From Sphingomonas melonis (GTDB taxonomy: Bacteria; Pseudomonadota; Alphaproteobacteria; Sphingomonadales; Sphingomonadaceae): 64,000 nt of DNA. The stretch spans positions 1,116,001 to 1,180,000 of the forward strand of contig NZ_JACCBY010000001.1 in the NCBI RefSeq assembly GCF_013409985.1. Reading direction: 5' to 3'. This document shows, piece after piece, positions 1 to 10,090 of this stretch (the first letter of the stretch is position 1; every line of letters starts with the position of its first letter). The notes below the pieces were generated by a model. It saw only the letters and a list, made by a program, of their open reading frames with translations. It was not told the DNA's origin and ran no database searches. Position numbers and translations under genes: made by a program.

Positions 1-166
<166 letters not shown>

Positions 167-208
167 GAGACGGATCGGCGCTGCGGCGCCGGCCCGATCG
201 AGACACAG

Positions 209-252
209 CGGCCCGGCTCTCCAAAAAAGGAGAGTCGGGCCGTTGCTATTTT
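209..252 (+). terminator. Intrinsic terminator after tuf
   Basis: A 14-bp stem (209-222 with 229-242, one G-T pair) closes a six-A loop and is followed by TTGCTATTTTAT. It separates tuf from the S10 operon, so rpsJ probably has its own promoter in 253-437. Confidence 0.85.
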
Positions 253-370
253 ATGAGGGCTCCTTTAAGGGCGCTCCTCCAAGTTTTACTGAGTTACGGC
301 TCTTTCTCGTCGTCGCGCTGCACCCGTCAATCGGGCAGGGCGATCTCATCCCGCCGGTCCAGCACCAGCG

Positions 371-416
371 GCACGAGTCCTCCGCCATCGGGCGGTGGAG
401 ACGGCCGGGGTCGTGC
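371..416 (+). promoter_or_regulatory. Hairpin in the rpsJ leader
   Basis: GCACGA (371-376) pairs with TCGTGC (411-416), and inside it CCGCC-ATCG-GGCGG (382-395) forms a smaller stem. It ends about 20 nt before the rpsJ start in a 185-nt leader. In E. coli the S10 leader binds L4 for feedback control. Whether this structure does so is inference; no L4-site consensus was recognised. Confidence 0.3.
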
Positions 417-437
417 TCCTTCGCATCGGTAGGGATC

Positions 438-746
438 ATGGACAGCAATATCCGCATTCGCCTCAAGGCGTTCGATCATCGTGTGCTCGACCAGGCGACC
501 GGCGACATCGCCGACACCGCGCGCCGCACCGGCGCGCTTATCCGCGGCCCGATTCCGCTGCCGACCCGCATCGAGAAGTTCACCGTCAACCGCGGTCCGC
601 ACATCGACAAGAAGTCGCGCGAGCAGTTCGAGGTCCGCACCTACAAGCGCATGCTCGACATCGTGCAGCCGACCCCGCAGACGGTGGACGCGCTCATGAA
701 GCTCGACCTCGCTGCAGGCGTTGACGTCGAGATCAAGTTGGCGTAA
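438..746 (+). CDS. rpsJ: 30S ribosomal protein S10
   Basis: This 102-residue protein has the family's usual length. S10 sits in the 30S head and also works with NusB in transcription antitermination. Motifs include [11 protein letters not shown] near the N-terminus, GPIPLPT and the loop after it, and [12 protein letters not shown]. The frame is open upstream to 243, but only the ATG at 438 starts the conserved protein. It is the first gene of the S10 operon; a 304-nt gap separates it from rplC. Confidence 0.98.
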   Translation: MDSNIRIRLKAFDHRVLDQATGDIADTARRTGALIRGPIPLPTRIEKFTVNRGPHIDKKSREQFEVRTYKRMLDIVQPTPQTVDALMKLDLAAGVDVEIKLA

Positions 747-1050
747 TGGGCCGCATCCCGCGGTCGACGTGAGTCCCGCGGGTTTGCTGTTTTCCGCTCA
801 GGCGGAACGGCCAGTTTGGGACCTCCGCTGTGCGGAGTACCTGACAGACACGAGATACCGCCGGCCGCTTCGGTTGCCGGGCCAGCGTCTCCCGTCATGT
901 TCCCGGCAACGGGGGCGACCAGCCCGGGACGGGGCGACGTACATCTTTCGGGCTGAACCGGACTCTCGACACGGCGAATCGGCCGGGGCGAGGGGCCACA
1001 CGCACGTACGGGAATGGTCCCGGGCGTGCCTCTGTAAGGAGTGACGGATC
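747..1050 (+). other. Spacer between rpsJ and rplC
   Basis: These 304 nt hold no convincing gene. A short perfect hairpin (TTCCGC 792-797, loop TCAG, GCGGAA 802-807) has no T-run. The rplC ribosome binding site TAAGGAGTG lies at 1035-1043. The length is unusual inside an S10 operon, so it may hold a processing site or a second promoter, but I see no clear -35/-10 pair. Confidence 0.5.
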
Positions 1051-1800
1051 ATGCGCACTGGCGTGATCGCGAAGAAAATGGGTATGACCCGCCTGTTCCA
1101 GGATGACGGCCGCCACGTGCCGGTCACCGTCCTGCAACTCGAAGGCCTCCAGGTCATTGCCCGTCGCGAACAAGATCGTGATGGCTATACCGCCGTCCAG
1201 CTCGGTGCTGGCGTCGCCAAAGCCAAGAATGTCGCCAAGCCGCAGCGCGGCCACTTCGGCAAGGCCGAAGTCGAGCCCAAGGCGGTCGTCGCGGAATTCC
1301 GCGTCAGCGAGGACAACCTCCTCGACGTCGGTGCGGAAATCTCGGCCGAGCATTTCGTCGCTGGCCAGCTGGTCGATATCCAGGGTCGTACCCAGGGTAA
1401 GGGCTTCGCCGGCGGCATGAAGCGCTGGAACTTCGCCGGTCTGCGTGCGACCCACGGCGTGTCGGTCTCGCACCGCTCGCTCGGTTCGACCGGTCAGCGC
1501 CAGGATCCGGGCAAGGTCTTCAAGAACAAGAAGATGGCCGGCCACATGGGCGACCGCAACCGCACCCAGCAGAACCTCGAGATCGTCGGCACCGACGCCG
1601 AGCGCGGCCTCATCTTCGTCAAGGGCTCGGTCCCTGGCTCGAAGGGCGGCTGGCTGTTCGTCAAGGACGCGGTCAAGGTCAAGGCGCATGCCGACGCTCC
1701 CTATCCCGCCAGCCTGAAGCAGGCTGCCAACAGCAACACCGCAGCCGACACGCCCGCAGAGACGAGCGCGCCGGAAGCTACCGACGGCCAGGAGGGCTGA
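1051..1800 (+). CDS. rplC: 50S ribosomal protein L3
   Basis: This 249-residue protein starts [16 protein letters not shown], the classic L3 N-terminus. It carries [17 protein letters not shown] with the long loop that reaches the peptidyl-transferase centre. L3 is an early 23S assembly protein. The protein is about 40 residues longer than E. coli L3. The extra part is a low-complexity Ala/Glu/Thr-rich tail after about residue 210, probably surface exposed. A strong Shine-Dalgarno (TAAGGAG) precedes the ATG, and rplD follows after 2 nt. Confidence 0.97.
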   Translation: MRTGVIAKKMGMTRLFQDDGRHVPVTVLQLEGLQVIARREQDRDGYTAVQLGAGVAKAKNVAKPQRGHFGKAEVEPKAVVAEFRVSEDNLLDVGAEISAEHFVAGQLVDIQGRTQGKGFAGGMKRWNFAGLRATHGVSVSHRSLGSTGQRQDPGKVFKNKKMAGHMGDRNRTQQNLEIVGTDAERGLIFVKGSVPGSKGGWLFVKDAVKVKAHADAPYPASLKQAANSNTAADTPAETSAPEATDGQEG

Positions 1801-1802
1801 AC

Positions 1803-2429
1803 GTGAAGGTCAAGGTTCAATCCTTCGCCGGCACCGCTGCGGCGGACGTCGAGCTCAACGACGAGGTCTTCGGCCTCGATCCGCGCGCCGACATCCTGCA
1901 CCGCGTGGTCACCTGGCAGCTCGAGAAGCGTCGCGAGACGGCTCGTGGCACCCGCGAGCGTGCGGACGTCGCCCGTTCGGGCAAGAAGTTCGGTCGCCAG
2001 AAGGGCGGCGGTACCGCCCGTCACGGCGATCGCCGCGCGCCCGTCTTCATCGGCGGTGGTAAGGCTCACGGCGCCCGCGTCCGTGACTTCAACCCGTCGC
2101 TGAACAAGAAGATTCGCGCCCTCGGTCTGAAGATGGCCCTCTCGAGCCACGCCAAGGCCGGCTCGCTGATCGTCATGGACAGCATCGCGGTCGAGAACAA
2201 CAAGACCAAGACGCTGGTCGGCGATCTCGCCAAGCTCGGCTTTGGCAAGTCGGCGCTGGTCATCGACGGCGACGCCGTCGAGACGAGCTTCGCGCTGGCC
2301 GCAGGCAACCTGCACGGCATCAACGTGCTGCCGTCGGCCGGTGCCAACGTCTATGACATCCTGAAGGCTGACACGCTGGTGCTGACCCGCGCGGCGGTCG
2401 AGAAGCTGGAGGCTCGCTTCAATGGCTAA
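1803..2429 (+). CDS. rplD: 50S ribosomal protein L4
   Basis: This 208-residue protein begins at GTG 1803, two bases after the rplC stop. L4 binds 23S rRNA and lines the exit tunnel; in E. coli it also represses its own operon. Visible motifs are [35 protein letters not shown] (the extended loop) and [19 protein letters not shown] at the C-terminus. Its last 8 nt overlap the start of rplW, which suggests translational coupling. Confidence 0.97.
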   Translation: MKVKVQSFAGTAAADVELNDEVFGLDPRADILHRVVTWQLEKRRETARGTRERADVARSGKKFGRQKGGGTARHGDRRAPVFIGGGKAHGARVRDFNPSLNKKIRALGLKMALSSHAKAGSLIVMDSIAVENNKTKTLVGDLAKLGFGKSALVIDGDAVETSFALAAGNLHGINVLPSAGANVYDILKADTLVLTRAAVEKLEARFNG

Positions 2430-2733
2430 GCAGCAGAAGGCCGTCGACAACCGTCACTATGACGTGATCGTCGCGCCGCACATCACCGAAAAGGCAACCC
2501 TGCTCTCCGAGCAGAACGCCGTTGTGTTCAAGGTCGCGAACGACGCGACCAAGCCCGAGATCAAGGCTGCCGTCGAGGCTCTCTTCGACGTCACCGTGAC
2601 CGGCGTGAACACGATCGTCCAGAAGGGCAAGACCAAGAAGTGGAAGGGTGCTCCGTACCAGCGCTCGGACATGAAGAAGGCCATTGTCACCCTGAAGGAC
2701 GGCCAGTCCATCGACGTGACGACGGGGATCTAA
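2422..2733 (+). CDS. rplW: 50S ribosomal protein L23
   Basis: This 103-residue protein starts inside the end of rplD. L23 sits at the tunnel exit, where trigger factor and SRP dock. The family signature is seen in [37 protein letters not shown] and [13 protein letters not shown]. Length and motifs are normal. rplB follows after 6 nt. Confidence 0.97.
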   Translation: MAKQQKAVDNRHYDVIVAPHITEKATLLSEQNAVVFKVANDATKPEIKAAVEALFDVTVTGVNTIVQKGKTKKWKGAPYQRSDMKKAIVTLKDGQSIDVTTGI

Positions 2734-2739
2734 GGGGTC

Positions 2740-3579
2740 ATGGCACTCAAGCATTACAACCCGACGAGCCCGGCCCGCCGCGGCCTGATCCTCGTCGACA
2801 AATCCGCGCTCTACAAGGGCAAGCCGGTCAAGGCGCTTACCGAAGGCAAGCGCAAGACCGGTGGTCGCAACAACAAGGGTCATGTGACCTCGCGCGGCAT
2901 CGCCGGCGGTCACAAGCAGAAGTATCGCTACGTCGACTTCAAGCGTCGCAAGTGGGACGTCGAAGGCACCGTCGAGCGTCTGGAATATGACCCCAACCGC
3001 ACCGCGTTCATCGCGCTGGTGAAGTATGCCGACGAAGAGCTGGCCTACATCATCGCGCCGCAGCGGCTGGCGCCGGGCGACAAGGTCCTCGCGGCCAAGA
3101 AGACCGACACCAAGCCGGGCAACGCCATGGAGCTGGGCCAGGTGCCCGTCGGCACCATCGTCCACAACGTGGAGATGAAGCCGGGCAAGGGTGGTCAGAT
3201 CGCCCGTTCGGCCGGCACCTATGTGCAGGTCGTCGGTCGTGACCGCGGCATGGTCATCGTCCGCCTCAACTCGGGCGAGCAGCGCTACATCCGTGGCGAG
3301 TGCATGGCGACGGTCGGTGCGGTGTCGAACCCGGACAACCAGAACCAGAACCTCGGCAAGGCCGGGCGTTCGCGCTGGATGGGCAAGCGTCCGCTGACCC
3401 GCGGCGTCGCCAAGAACCCGGTCGACCATCCGCACGGCGGTGGTGAAGGCCGGACCTCGGGCGGCCGTCATCCGGTTACGCCTTGGGGCAAGCCGACCAA
3501 GGGTGCTCGCACCCGTCACAATAAGTCGACCGACAAGATGATCATCCGGTCGCGTCATTCGACTAAGAGGAAGGGCTAA
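2740..3579 (+). CDS. rplB: 50S ribosomal protein L2
   Basis: This 279-residue protein is close to the family's usual 270-280. L2 binds near the peptidyl-transferase centre and is needed for subunit association. It shows the start [35 protein letters not shown], and the C-terminal [17 protein letters not shown] loop that contains the functionally important His. It sits two bases before rpsS, in the conserved S10 order. Confidence 0.98.
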   Translation: MALKHYNPTSPARRGLILVDKSALYKGKPVKALTEGKRKTGGRNNKGHVTSRGIAGGHKQKYRYVDFKRRKWDVEGTVERLEYDPNRTAFIALVKYADEELAYIIAPQRLAPGDKVLAAKKTDTKPGNAMELGQVPVGTIVHNVEMKPGKGGQIARSAGTYVQVVGRDRGMVIVRLNSGEQRYIRGECMATVGAVSNPDNQNQNLGKAGRSRWMGKRPLTRGVAKNPVDHPHGGGEGRTSGGRHPVTPWGKPTKGARTRHNKSTDKMIIRSRHSTKRKG

Positions 3580-3581
3580 CC

Positions 3582-3857
3582 ATGGCTCGTTCAGTCTGGA
3601 AGGGCCCGTTCGTCGAACTGAGCCTTCTGAAGAAGGCGGAAACCGCGCAGGATGCCGGTGGCCGCGCGCCGATCAAGACCTGGTCGCGTCGTTCCACCAT
3701 CCTGCCGTCGTTCGTCGGCCTCACGTTCAACGTCTACAACGGCCGCAAGTTCGTGCCGGTGTCGGTCAATGAAGAGATGGTCGGCATGAAGCTGGGTGAG
3801 TTTGCGCCGACGCGCTACTTCCCGGGTCACGCCGCTGACAAGAAGGGCAAGCGCTGA
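3582..3857 (+). CDS. rpsS: 30S ribosomal protein S19
   Basis: This 91-residue protein starts [20 protein letters not shown], the standard S19 N-terminus, and has [16 protein letters not shown] and HKLGEF-like ([10 protein letters not shown]) segments. S19 forms a complex with S13 in the 30S head near the A site. The Shine-Dalgarno AAGAGGAAGG lies in the end of rplB. The stop overlaps the rplV start by one base. Confidence 0.97.
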   Translation: MARSVWKGPFVELSLLKKAETAQDAGGRAPIKTWSRRSTILPSFVGLTFNVYNGRKFVPVSVNEEMVGMKLGEFAPTRYFPGHAADKKGKR

Positions 3858-4233
3858 TGAGCAAGCCTGTATCCCCCCGTAAGGTCGGCGAGAAGGAAGC
3901 GCTTGCCGTCGCCACGCAGATCCGTGGTTCGGCACAGAAGCTGAACCTGGTCGCGGCGCTGATCCGCAACAAGCCGGTCGGCGATGCGATGAGCATCCTT
4001 CAGTTCTCGACCAAGGCGATGGCGGTCGACGCGCGCAAGGTGCTGGCCTCGGCCATCGCCAATGCCGAGAACAACCACAACCTCGACGTCGACGCGCTCG
4101 TCGTCGCCGAGGCGTCGGTCGGCAAGTCGATCACCATGAAGCGCTTCGCGACCCGCGGCCGTGGCAAGTCCACCCGCATCCTGAAGCCGTTCAGCCGTCT
4201 GCGCATCGTCGTGCGCGAGCAGGAAGAAGCATA

Positions 4234-4234
<1 letters not shown>
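3857..4234 (+). CDS. rplV: 50S ribosomal protein L22
   Basis: This 125-residue protein has the L22 pattern: [43 protein letters not shown] and [19 protein letters not shown]22's long hairpin lines the exit tunnel, where mutations affect macrolide binding. It overlaps rpsS and rpsC by one base each, so translation is probably coupled. Confidence 0.97.
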
Positions 4235-4941
<707 letters not shown>

Positions 4942-4954
4942 GGACTGACACGAC

Positions 4955-5389
4955 ATGTTGCAGCCAAAGCGCACCAAATTCCGCAAGGCCTTCAAGGGCC
5001 GCATCCACGGCGACGCCAAGGGCGGCACCAGCCTCAACTTCGGGTCGTACGGCCTGAAGGCGATGGAGCCGGACCGGATCACCGCACGCCAGATCGAGGC
5101 GGCCCGCCGCGCGATCACGCGTCACATCAAGCGCCAGGGGCGTTTGTGGATCCGTATCTTCCCGGACGTGCCGGTCTCGTCGAAGCCGGCCGAAGTCCGC
5201 ATGGGCTCGGGCAAGGGTTCGCCTGAGTTCTGGGCCGCCCGCGTCAAGCCGGGCCGGATCCTGTTCGAGCTCGACGGTGTCGAGGGCAAGATCGCCGCTG
5301 AGGCGTTCGAGCGCGCCGCCATGAAGCTCCCGATCAAAGTCAAGGTCGTCGCCCGTCTGGGTGACACCAGCCACCTCGGAGGCGAGTGA
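4955..5389 (+). CDS. rplP: 50S ribosomal protein L16
   Basis: This 144-residue protein starts [19 protein letters not shown], with [20 protein letters not shown] and [18 protein letters not shown], all typical of L16. L16 contacts the A-site tRNA elbow and is a late assembly protein. The GSGKG loop contains the Arg that some 2-oxoglutarate oxygenases modify. rpmC starts 3 nt after the stop. Confidence 0.98.
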   Translation: MLQPKRTKFRKAFKGRIHGDAKGGTSLNFGSYGLKAMEPDRITARQIEAARRAITRHIKRQGRLWIRIFPDVPVSSKPAEVRMGSGKGSPEFWAARVKPGRILFELDGVEGKIAAEAFERAAMKLPIKVKVVARLGDTSHLGGE

Positions 5390-5392
5390 TAG

Positions 5393-5596
5393 ATGGCCAA
5401 GTCTGATTTTCAGAGCCAGAGCGACGATCAGCTGTCCGAGAGCCTCGGCCAGCTGAAGCGCGAGCAGTTCAACCTCCGCTTCCAGGCGGCGACGAACCAG
5501 CTCGAAAAGCCGAGCCGCGTCAAGGAAGTCCGTCGCGACATCGCGCGGATCAAGACCCTCCAGGCGCAGCGCACCAGCGCCGCGGCTGCCAAGTAA
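5393..5596 (+). CDS. rpmC: 50S ribosomal protein L29
   Basis: This 67-residue, two-helix protein has the L29 core: [43 protein letters not shown]29 binds next to L23 at the tunnel exit. Length is normal. It is tucked between rplP and rpsQ with small gaps. Confidence 0.95.
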   Translation: MAKSDFQSQSDDQLSESLGQLKREQFNLRFQAATNQLEKPSRVKEVRRDIARIKTLQAQRTSAAAAK

Positions 5597-5606
5597 GGAA
5601 CATCAG

Positions 5607-5879
5607 ATGCCGAAGCGCGTGCTGACCGGACTGATCGTGTCCGACAAGGGCGACAAGACGGTGGTCGTGAACGTGGAGCGCAAGGTCAAGCACCCGCTCT
5701 ACGGCAAGATCATCCGTCGCTCGAAGAAGTACCACGCCCATGACGAGGCGAACGAGTACAAGGCCGGCGAGACCGTGCGGATCGAAGAGACCGCACCGAT
5801 CTCCAAGCTGAAGACCTGGAAGGTCGTCGATCGGGTGAACACCCATGCGACGCCCGAGCGGGTCGACGTCGACGCATAA
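5607..5879 (+). CDS. rpsQ: 30S ribosomal protein S17
   Basis: This 90-residue OB-fold protein has the S17 motifs [39 protein letters not shown] and [22 protein letters not shown]17 is a primary 16S-binding protein. It is the last gene of the S10 block. A strong hairpin begins right at its stop, and the spacer to rplN is 168 nt. Confidence 0.97.
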   Translation: MPKRVLTGLIVSDKGDKTVVVNVERKVKHPLYGKIIRRSKKYHAHDEANEYKAGETVRIEETAPISKLKTWKVVDRVNTHATPERVDVDA

Positions 5880-5907
5880 TCATCCGCCGGCTCCGGCCGG
5901 TGGATGA
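5880..5907 (+). other. Strong hairpin at the rpsQ stop (S10/spc boundary)
   Basis: A 12-bp stem (5880-5891 with 5896-5907, one G-T pair) closes the tetraloop TCCG. It begins inside the last base of the rpsQ stop codon. There is no T-run after it, so it is more likely an RNA processing or stability element than a terminator. Confidence 0.6.
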
Positions 5908-6047
5908 ATCAGGGCAGGGGGCTTGCGTCCTGCCAGCGGAGTGGCTAATGGGCCGCTCCCCCTGGTGCGGCTCGCCCGCGCCGGGGGTCATTATTTTAGG
6001 CGGGGCTGGGTCGGTATCCACCCCATAGAGAGAAGGAAGTTGGATCA

Positions 6048-6416
6048 ATGATCCAGATGCAATCCAATCTCGACGTCGCTGACAACAGCGGCGCGAAGCG
6101 GGTGCAGTGCATCAAGGTGCTGGGCGGCTCGAAGCGTCGTACCGCCACCGTCGGCGACATCATCGTCGTCAGCATCAAGGAAGCACAGCCCCGGGGCAAG
6201 GTGAAGAAGGGTGACGTGCATCGCGCCGTCATCGTCCGCACCGCCAAGGACATCCACCGTGCCGATGGCTCGACCATCCGCTTCGACGGCAACGCCGCCG
6301 TCCTGGTCAACAAGAACGAGGAGCCGATCGGCACCCGTATCTTCGGCCCGGTCGTGCGCGAGCTGCGTGGCAAGAAGCACATGAAGATCATCTCTCTCGC
6401 TCCCGAGGTGCTGTAA
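6048..6416 (+). CDS. rplN: 50S ribosomal protein L14
   Basis: This 122-residue protein begins [27 protein letters not shown] and has [19 protein letters not shown]-type and [13 protein letters not shown] segments, all diagnostic of L14. L14 forms an intersubunit bridge and is the RsfS docking site. It opens the spc block. AGAGAAGGAAG at about 6028-6038 is the probable ribosome binding site. It overlaps rplX by one base. Confidence 0.98.
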   Translation: MIQMQSNLDVADNSGAKRVQCIKVLGGSKRRTATVGDIIVVSIKEAQPRGKVKKGDVHRAVIVRTAKDIHRADGSTIRFDGNAAVLVNKNEEPIGTRIFGPVVRELRGKKHMKIISLAPEVL

Positions 6417-6733
6417 TGGCCGCCGCGAAGATCAAGAAGGGTGACCAGGTCGTCGTCCTGTCCGGCAAGGACAAGGGCAAGACGGGCACCGTCACCCAGG
6501 CGATGCCGAAGGACGGCAAGGTGATCGTGGGCGGCGTCAACGTCGCGACCCGTCACCGCAAGCCGACCCAGGCGAACCCGCAGGGCGGTCTCGAGAAGAT
6601 CGAGGCGCCGCTGCACATCTCGAAGGTCGCGCACGTGACCGCCGACGGCAAGCCGACCCGCGTCCGTTTCGAGACGCAGGACGGCAAGAAGGTCCGCGTG
6701 GCCGTGAAGACGGGGGACAAGATCGATGGCTGA
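6416..6733 (+). CDS. rplX: 50S ribosomal protein L24
   Basis: This 105-residue protein carries the KOW motif near the N-terminus ([20 protein letters not shown]) followed by [13 protein letters not shown] and [16 protein letters not shown]24 starts 50S assembly. It overlaps rplN by one base and rplE by 8 nt. Confidence 0.97.
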   Translation: MAAAKIKKGDQVVVLSGKDKGKTGTVTQAMPKDGKVIVGGVNVATRHRKPTQANPQGGLEKIEAPLHISKVAHVTADGKPTRVRFETQDGKKVRVAVKTGDKIDG

Positions 6734-7313
6734 TGCCGCCTATAAGCCCCGCATGAAGGGCATGTACGAGGACACGATCATCAAGGCGATGGTCGAGAAG
6801 TTCGGGTACAAGAACGTCAACGAGATCCCGCGCATCGAGAAGATCGTCCTGAACATGGGCGTCGGCGAGGCGACCCAGGACAAGAAGCGCGTCGACCAGG
6901 CCGCTTCCGAAATGGAACTGATCGCAGGCCAGAAGCCGGTGATCACCAAGGCGAAGAAGTCGATCGCGCAGTTCAAGCTGCGTGAGGGCATGCCGATCGG
7001 CGTGAAGGTCACCCTTCGCCGCGAGCGCATGTACGAATTCCTCGACCGTTTCATCACGATCGCTCTTCCCCGCGTCCGCGACTTCCGCGGCCTCAACCCG
7101 AAGAGCTTCGACGGCCGTGGCAATTATGCCTGCGGCATCAAGGAGCAGATCGTGTTCCCCGAGATCAACTATGACCGCATCGACAAGGTGCGCGGCATGG
7201 ACGTGATCGTCACCACCACGGCGAAGACCGACGACGAGGCGCGCGAGCTGCTCCGTCTCTTCGGTTTCCCGTTCCCTCAGCCCGAGGCTGAGCAGCAGAA
7301 GCAGGCTGCGTGA
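6726..7313 (+). CDS. rplE: 50S ribosomal protein L5
   Basis: This 195-residue protein has the L5 motifs [36 protein letters not shown] and [21 protein letters not shown]5 binds 5S rRNA and the central protuberance, contacting P-site tRNA. It starts within the end of rplX. The length, slightly above E. coli's 179, reflects short terminal extensions. Confidence 0.98.
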   Translation: MADAAYKPRMKGMYEDTIIKAMVEKFGYKNVNEIPRIEKIVLNMGVGEATQDKKRVDQAASEMELIAGQKPVITKAKKSIAQFKLREGMPIGVKVTLRRERMYEFLDRFITIALPRVRDFRGLNPKSFDGRGNYACGIKEQIVFPEINYDRIDKVRGMDVIVTTTAKTDDEARELLRLFGFPFPQPEAEQQKQAA

Positions 7314-7354
7314 GCAGCCTCGCTTTCCTGAAGTAAGGAAGAGAGCTTAAGTCC

Positions 7355-7660
7355 ATGGCGAAACTGAGTTCGATCAACAAGAATGAGCGTCGCAAGAAGC
7401 TTGTGAAGCAATATGCTCCCAAGCTGGCGAAGCTGAAGGCGATGGCGAATGACCAGAGCCTCGACGAGAGCGAGCGTCTGATCGCTCGCCTCAAGATGGC
7501 GGAACTGCCGCGCAACGCGAACCCGACCCGCATCCGTAACCGGTGCGAGATCACGGGCCGCCCGCGCGCTTATTACCGCAAGTTCCGTCTCGCACGCGTG
7601 ATGCTCCGTGATCTGGCCAATAAGGGCATGATCCCCGGTCTCACCAAGTCGAGCTGGTAA
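7355..7660 (+). CDS. rpsN: 30S ribosomal protein S14
   Basis: This 101-residue protein is the long form of S14 without the zinc-binding CxxC motifs ([16 protein letters not shown] at the start, [27 protein letters not shown] at the end). S14 binds 16S rRNA in the 30S head. The zinc-free form means it does not need zinc-dependent replacement. It lies 41 nt after rplE. Confidence 0.97.
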   Translation: MAKLSSINKNERRKKLVKQYAPKLAKLKAMANDQSLDESERLIARLKMAELPRNANPTRIRNRCEITGRPRAYYRKFRLARVMLRDLANKGMIPGLTKSSW

Positions 7661-7669
7661 GGATTCATC

Positions 7670-8065
7670 ATGGCAGTGACCGATCCCCTGGGTGATTTGC
7701 TCACCCGTATCCGCAACGGCCAGCGCGCGAAGAAGGACTCCGTCCTCTCGCCGGCGTCGAAGCTGCGCATCCGCGTGCTCGACGTGCTGCAGCGCGAAGG
7801 CTACATCCGTGGCTACAGCGACGAGCAGATGGGCCCCGCCGCCGGTGTCCGCATCGAGCTGAAGTATTTCGAGGGTCAGCCGGCGATCAAGCATGTCGCC
7901 CGCGTCTCGAAGCCCGGCCGCCGCGTCTATTCCGGTTCGCAGGATCTTCCCCGCGTCCGCAACGGCCTCGGCATCACCATCGTCTCGACGCCTCGTGGCG
8001 TTCTGTCCGACGCGGAAGCGCGCGAGCAGAATGTCGGCGGCGAAGTGCTTGCGGAGGTCTTCTGA
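7670..8065 (+). CDS. rpsH: 30S ribosomal protein S8
   Basis: This 131-residue protein begins with [21 protein letters not shown] and ends with [29 protein letters not shown], both typical of S8. S8 is a primary 16S-binding protein and, in E. coli, the autoregulator of the spc operon. It overlaps rplF by one base. Confidence 0.98.
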   Translation: MAVTDPLGDLLTRIRNGQRAKKDSVLSPASKLRIRVLDVLQREGYIRGYSDEQMGPAAGVRIELKYFEGQPAIKHVARVSKPGRRVYSGSQDLPRVRNGLGITIVSTPRGVLSDAEAREQNVGGEVLAEVF

Positions 8066-8598
8066 TGAGCCGCATCGGTAAGAAGCCGGTTCCCGTACCG
8101 GCCGGCGTGACGCCGACGATCAACGACGGCATCATCAGCGTGAAGGGCCCCAAGGGCACCCTCACCATGCCGCTCCGCGAAGAGATCAGCTACACGCTCG
8201 AGGACGGCGGCATTTCGGTGCAGCCGGCCAATGAGACCAAGCGCGCTCGCGCGTTCTGGGGCATGCAGCGCACGATGGTGCAGAACCTGATCACCGGCGT
8301 GACCGACGGCTTCACCAAGAAGCTGCTGATCACCGGCGTCGGCTATCGTGCCGCCGCGCAGGGCCGCAACCTCAAGCTGCAGCTCGGCTACAGCCATGAC
8401 GTCAACATCGACGTGCCGGAAGGCATCGAGGTGAAGACGCCGGACGCCACCACCGTCGAGATCAGCGGTTCGGACAAGCAGAAGGTCGGCCAGCTGGCCG
8501 CCGAGATCCGCCGCTGGCGCAAGCCCGAGCCGTACAAGGGCAAGGGCATCAAGTACGACGGCGAGTTCATCTTCCGCAAGGAAGGGAAGAAGAAGTAA
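8065..8598 (+). CDS. rplF: 50S ribosomal protein L6
   Basis: This 177-residue protein starts [15 protein letters not shown]. It has two similar domains and the C-terminal [19 protein letters not shown] motif. L6 binds near the sarcin-ricin loop. It overlaps rpsH and rplR by one base each. Confidence 0.98.
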   Translation: MSRIGKKPVPVPAGVTPTINDGIISVKGPKGTLTMPLREEISYTLEDGGISVQPANETKRARAFWGMQRTMVQNLITGVTDGFTKKLLITGVGYRAAAQGRNLKLQLGYSHDVNIDVPEGIEVKTPDATTVEISGSDKQKVGQLAAEIRRWRKPEPYKGKGIKYDGEFIFRKEGKKK

Positions 8599-8954
8599 TG
8601 ACCAAGGGTCTCTCTCTTTTCGCGAAGCGCCGTCGGCGCAATCGTACCGCGCTGAAGGCGCGTGCCGGCACTCGTCCGCGGCTGTCGGTGCATCGTTCGG
8701 GCAAGCACATCTACGCCCAGGTGATCGACGACGTCGCCGGCAAGACCGTCGCGTCGGCCTCCACCCTGGAGAAGGACGTGCGCGACCAGTCGGGCGCGAA
8801 CATCGCGGCGGCGACTGCGGTCGGCACCCGCGTGGCGGAGGCGGCGAAGGCCGCCGGCGTGACGCAGGTCGTGTTCGATCGTGGCGGCTTCCTGTTCCAC
8901 GGCCGCGTCAAGGCGCTGGCTGAAGCGGCGCGTGCCGCCGGATTGGAGTTCTAA
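8598..8954 (+). CDS. rplR: 50S ribosomal protein L18
   Basis: This 118-residue protein has [17 protein letters not shown] and the C-terminal [21 protein letters not shown], the L18 signature. L18 carries 5S rRNA into the ribosome with L5. The basic N-terminal arm ([12 protein letters not shown]) binds RNA. Only one base separates its stop from the rpsE start. Confidence 0.98.
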   Translation: MTKGLSLFAKRRRRNRTALKARAGTRPRLSVHRSGKHIYAQVIDDVAGKTVASASTLEKDVRDQSGANIAAATAVGTRVAEAAKAAGVTQVVFDRGGFLFHGRVKALAEAARAAGLEF

Positions 8955-8955
8955 T

Positions 8956-9717
8956 ATGGCTGACGAGAACAACGTGCAGCCCGCAGCGGCTGAAGGCGCT
9001 CCCCAGGACGCCGGTGCGCCCCAGGGCGGCCAGCAGGGCGGCTTCGCCGGCCGTGGCGGTCCGCGTGGCGGTCGTGGTGGTGGCGGCGGTGGCCGTGGCC
9101 CCGGTGGCCCGGGCGGCAATCGCGGTGGCCGTGACGGCGGCCGTGGCGGTCGTCGCGACGATCGCCGTGGCGGTCAGGACGATGGCGGCGAAGAGCTGAT
9201 CGAGAAGCTGGTCCACATCAACCGCGTCTCGAAGACGGTGAAGGGCGGCAAGCGCTTCGGCTTCGCGGCGCTGGTCGTCGTCGGCGACGGCAAGGGCCGG
9301 GTCGGCTTCGGTCACGGGAAGGCGCGCGAAGTGCCGGAAGCCATCTCCAAGGCCACTGCGGCTGCGAAGAAGGCCATGGTCCGCGTGCCGCTGAAGGACG
9401 GTCGTACGCTGCATCACGACGGCAACGGCCACTTCGGTGCCGGTCGCGTGACGCTCCGTTCGGCGCCGCAGGGCACCGGCATCATCGCGGGTGGCCCGAT
9501 GCGCGCCATCTTCGAGAGCCTCGGCGTTGCCGACGTGGTGACCAAGTCGGTCGGCACGTCCAACCCCTACAACATGATCCGCGCCACGTTCGAGGCACTG
9601 GGTGAGCAGACTTCGCCGAAGTCGGTCGCGCAGCGCCGTGGCAAGAAGATCGCCGACCTGCTCGGCCGCGGTGGTTCGCAGACCGCCGAGGCGGATGCAG
9701 CGGCCGTCGTGGAGTAA
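8956..9717 (+). CDS. rpsE: 30S ribosomal protein S5 with an RGG-rich N-terminal extension
   Basis: The 253-residue protein is much longer than E. coli S5 (about 166). Residues 1-23 are acidic and Ala/Gln-rich. Residues 24-77 are a Gly/Arg tract with many RGG and GGR units. The S5 core begins near residue 78 ([20 protein letters not shown]), with the dsRNA-binding fold, [17 protein letters not shown] and FGVTDV-like [19 protein letters not shown]5 is central to decoding accuracy and mRNA unwinding. The frame is open further upstream (to 8881), but the ATG at 8956 directly follows rplR. Confidence 0.97.
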   Translation: MADENNVQPAAAEGAPQDAGAPQGGQQGGFAGRGGPRGGRGGGGGGRGPGGPGGNRGGRDGGRGGRRDDRRGGQDDGGEELIEKLVHINRVSKTVKGGKRFGFAALVVVGDGKGRVGFGHGKAREVPEAISKATAAAKKAMVRVPLKDGRTLHHDGNGHFGAGRVTLRSAPQGTGIIAGGPMRAIFESLGVADVVTKSVGTSNPYNMIRATFEALGEQTSPKSVAQRRGKKIADLLGRGGSQTAEADAAAVVE

Positions 9718-9722
9718 CTGAC

Positions 9723-9899
9723 ATGGCGACGATCAAGATCAAGCAGACCGGTTCGCCGATCCGCCGCACCAAGGATCAGCGCGCGACGCTGATCGGCCTC
9801 GGCCTCAACAAGATGCACAAGGTCTCGGAGCTGGAGGACAGCCCCGAGGTCCGCGGGATGATCCGCAAGGTGCAGCACATGGTCGAGGTCCAGGGCTAA
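9723..9899 (+). CDS. rpmD: 50S ribosomal protein L30
   Basis: A 58-residue frame starts ATG 9723 and ends TAA 9897-9899. It reads [18 protein letters not shown], then [17 protein letters not shown] and [13 protein letters not shown], the compact L30 fold. L30 sits on the solvent side of the 50S. The gene lies 5 nt after rpsE. The distance to rplO is unusually long (191 nt) and holds a repeat and a terminator. Confidence 0.96.
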   Translation: MATIKIKQTGSPIRRTKDQRATLIGLGLNKMHKVSELEDSPEVRGMIRKVQHMVEVQG

Positions 9900-9906
9900 C
9901 CCACGA

Positions 9907-9987
9907 CCCGTTCGCCCCGAGCCAGTCGAAGGGCATCCCTCCACGAGGGGGACGGGCATGGGCTTGGACAAGCTCGGCCCGGACGGG
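9907..9987. repeat. Imperfect inverted repeat between rpmD and rplO
   Basis: The segment 9907-9930 (CCCGTTCGCCCCGAGCCAGT and on) is an imperfect reverse complement of 9964-9987. It resembles common sphingomonad extragenic palindromes that read like TTCG-CC-GAG-C-GTCGAA-GGGC. This family assignment is from memory. Confidence 0.5.
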
Positions 9988-10023
9988 ATTGGGGATCGGT
10001 TCCCGACCTAGTGACAAATACGG

Positions 10024-10054
10024 GGAAGGGGGCTAAGCGGCCCCCTTCCTTTTT
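10024..10054 (+). terminator. Perfect intrinsic terminator between rpmD and rplO
   Basis: GGAAGGGGGC (10024-10033) pairs perfectly with GCCCCCTTCC (10040-10049) around a 6-nt loop and is followed by five T. It lies inside the spc operon, so it should act as an attenuator or mark the end of one transcript. Confidence 0.8.
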
Positions 10055-10090
10055 CCATCAGCGCGACAAAAGCGAAAGCGAGTGCATATC

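Noticed and set aside
747-1050. 107-codon frame (721-1044) between rpsJ and rplC
   Set aside because: It overlaps rpsJ, has an Arg-rich random look and no ribosome binding site.
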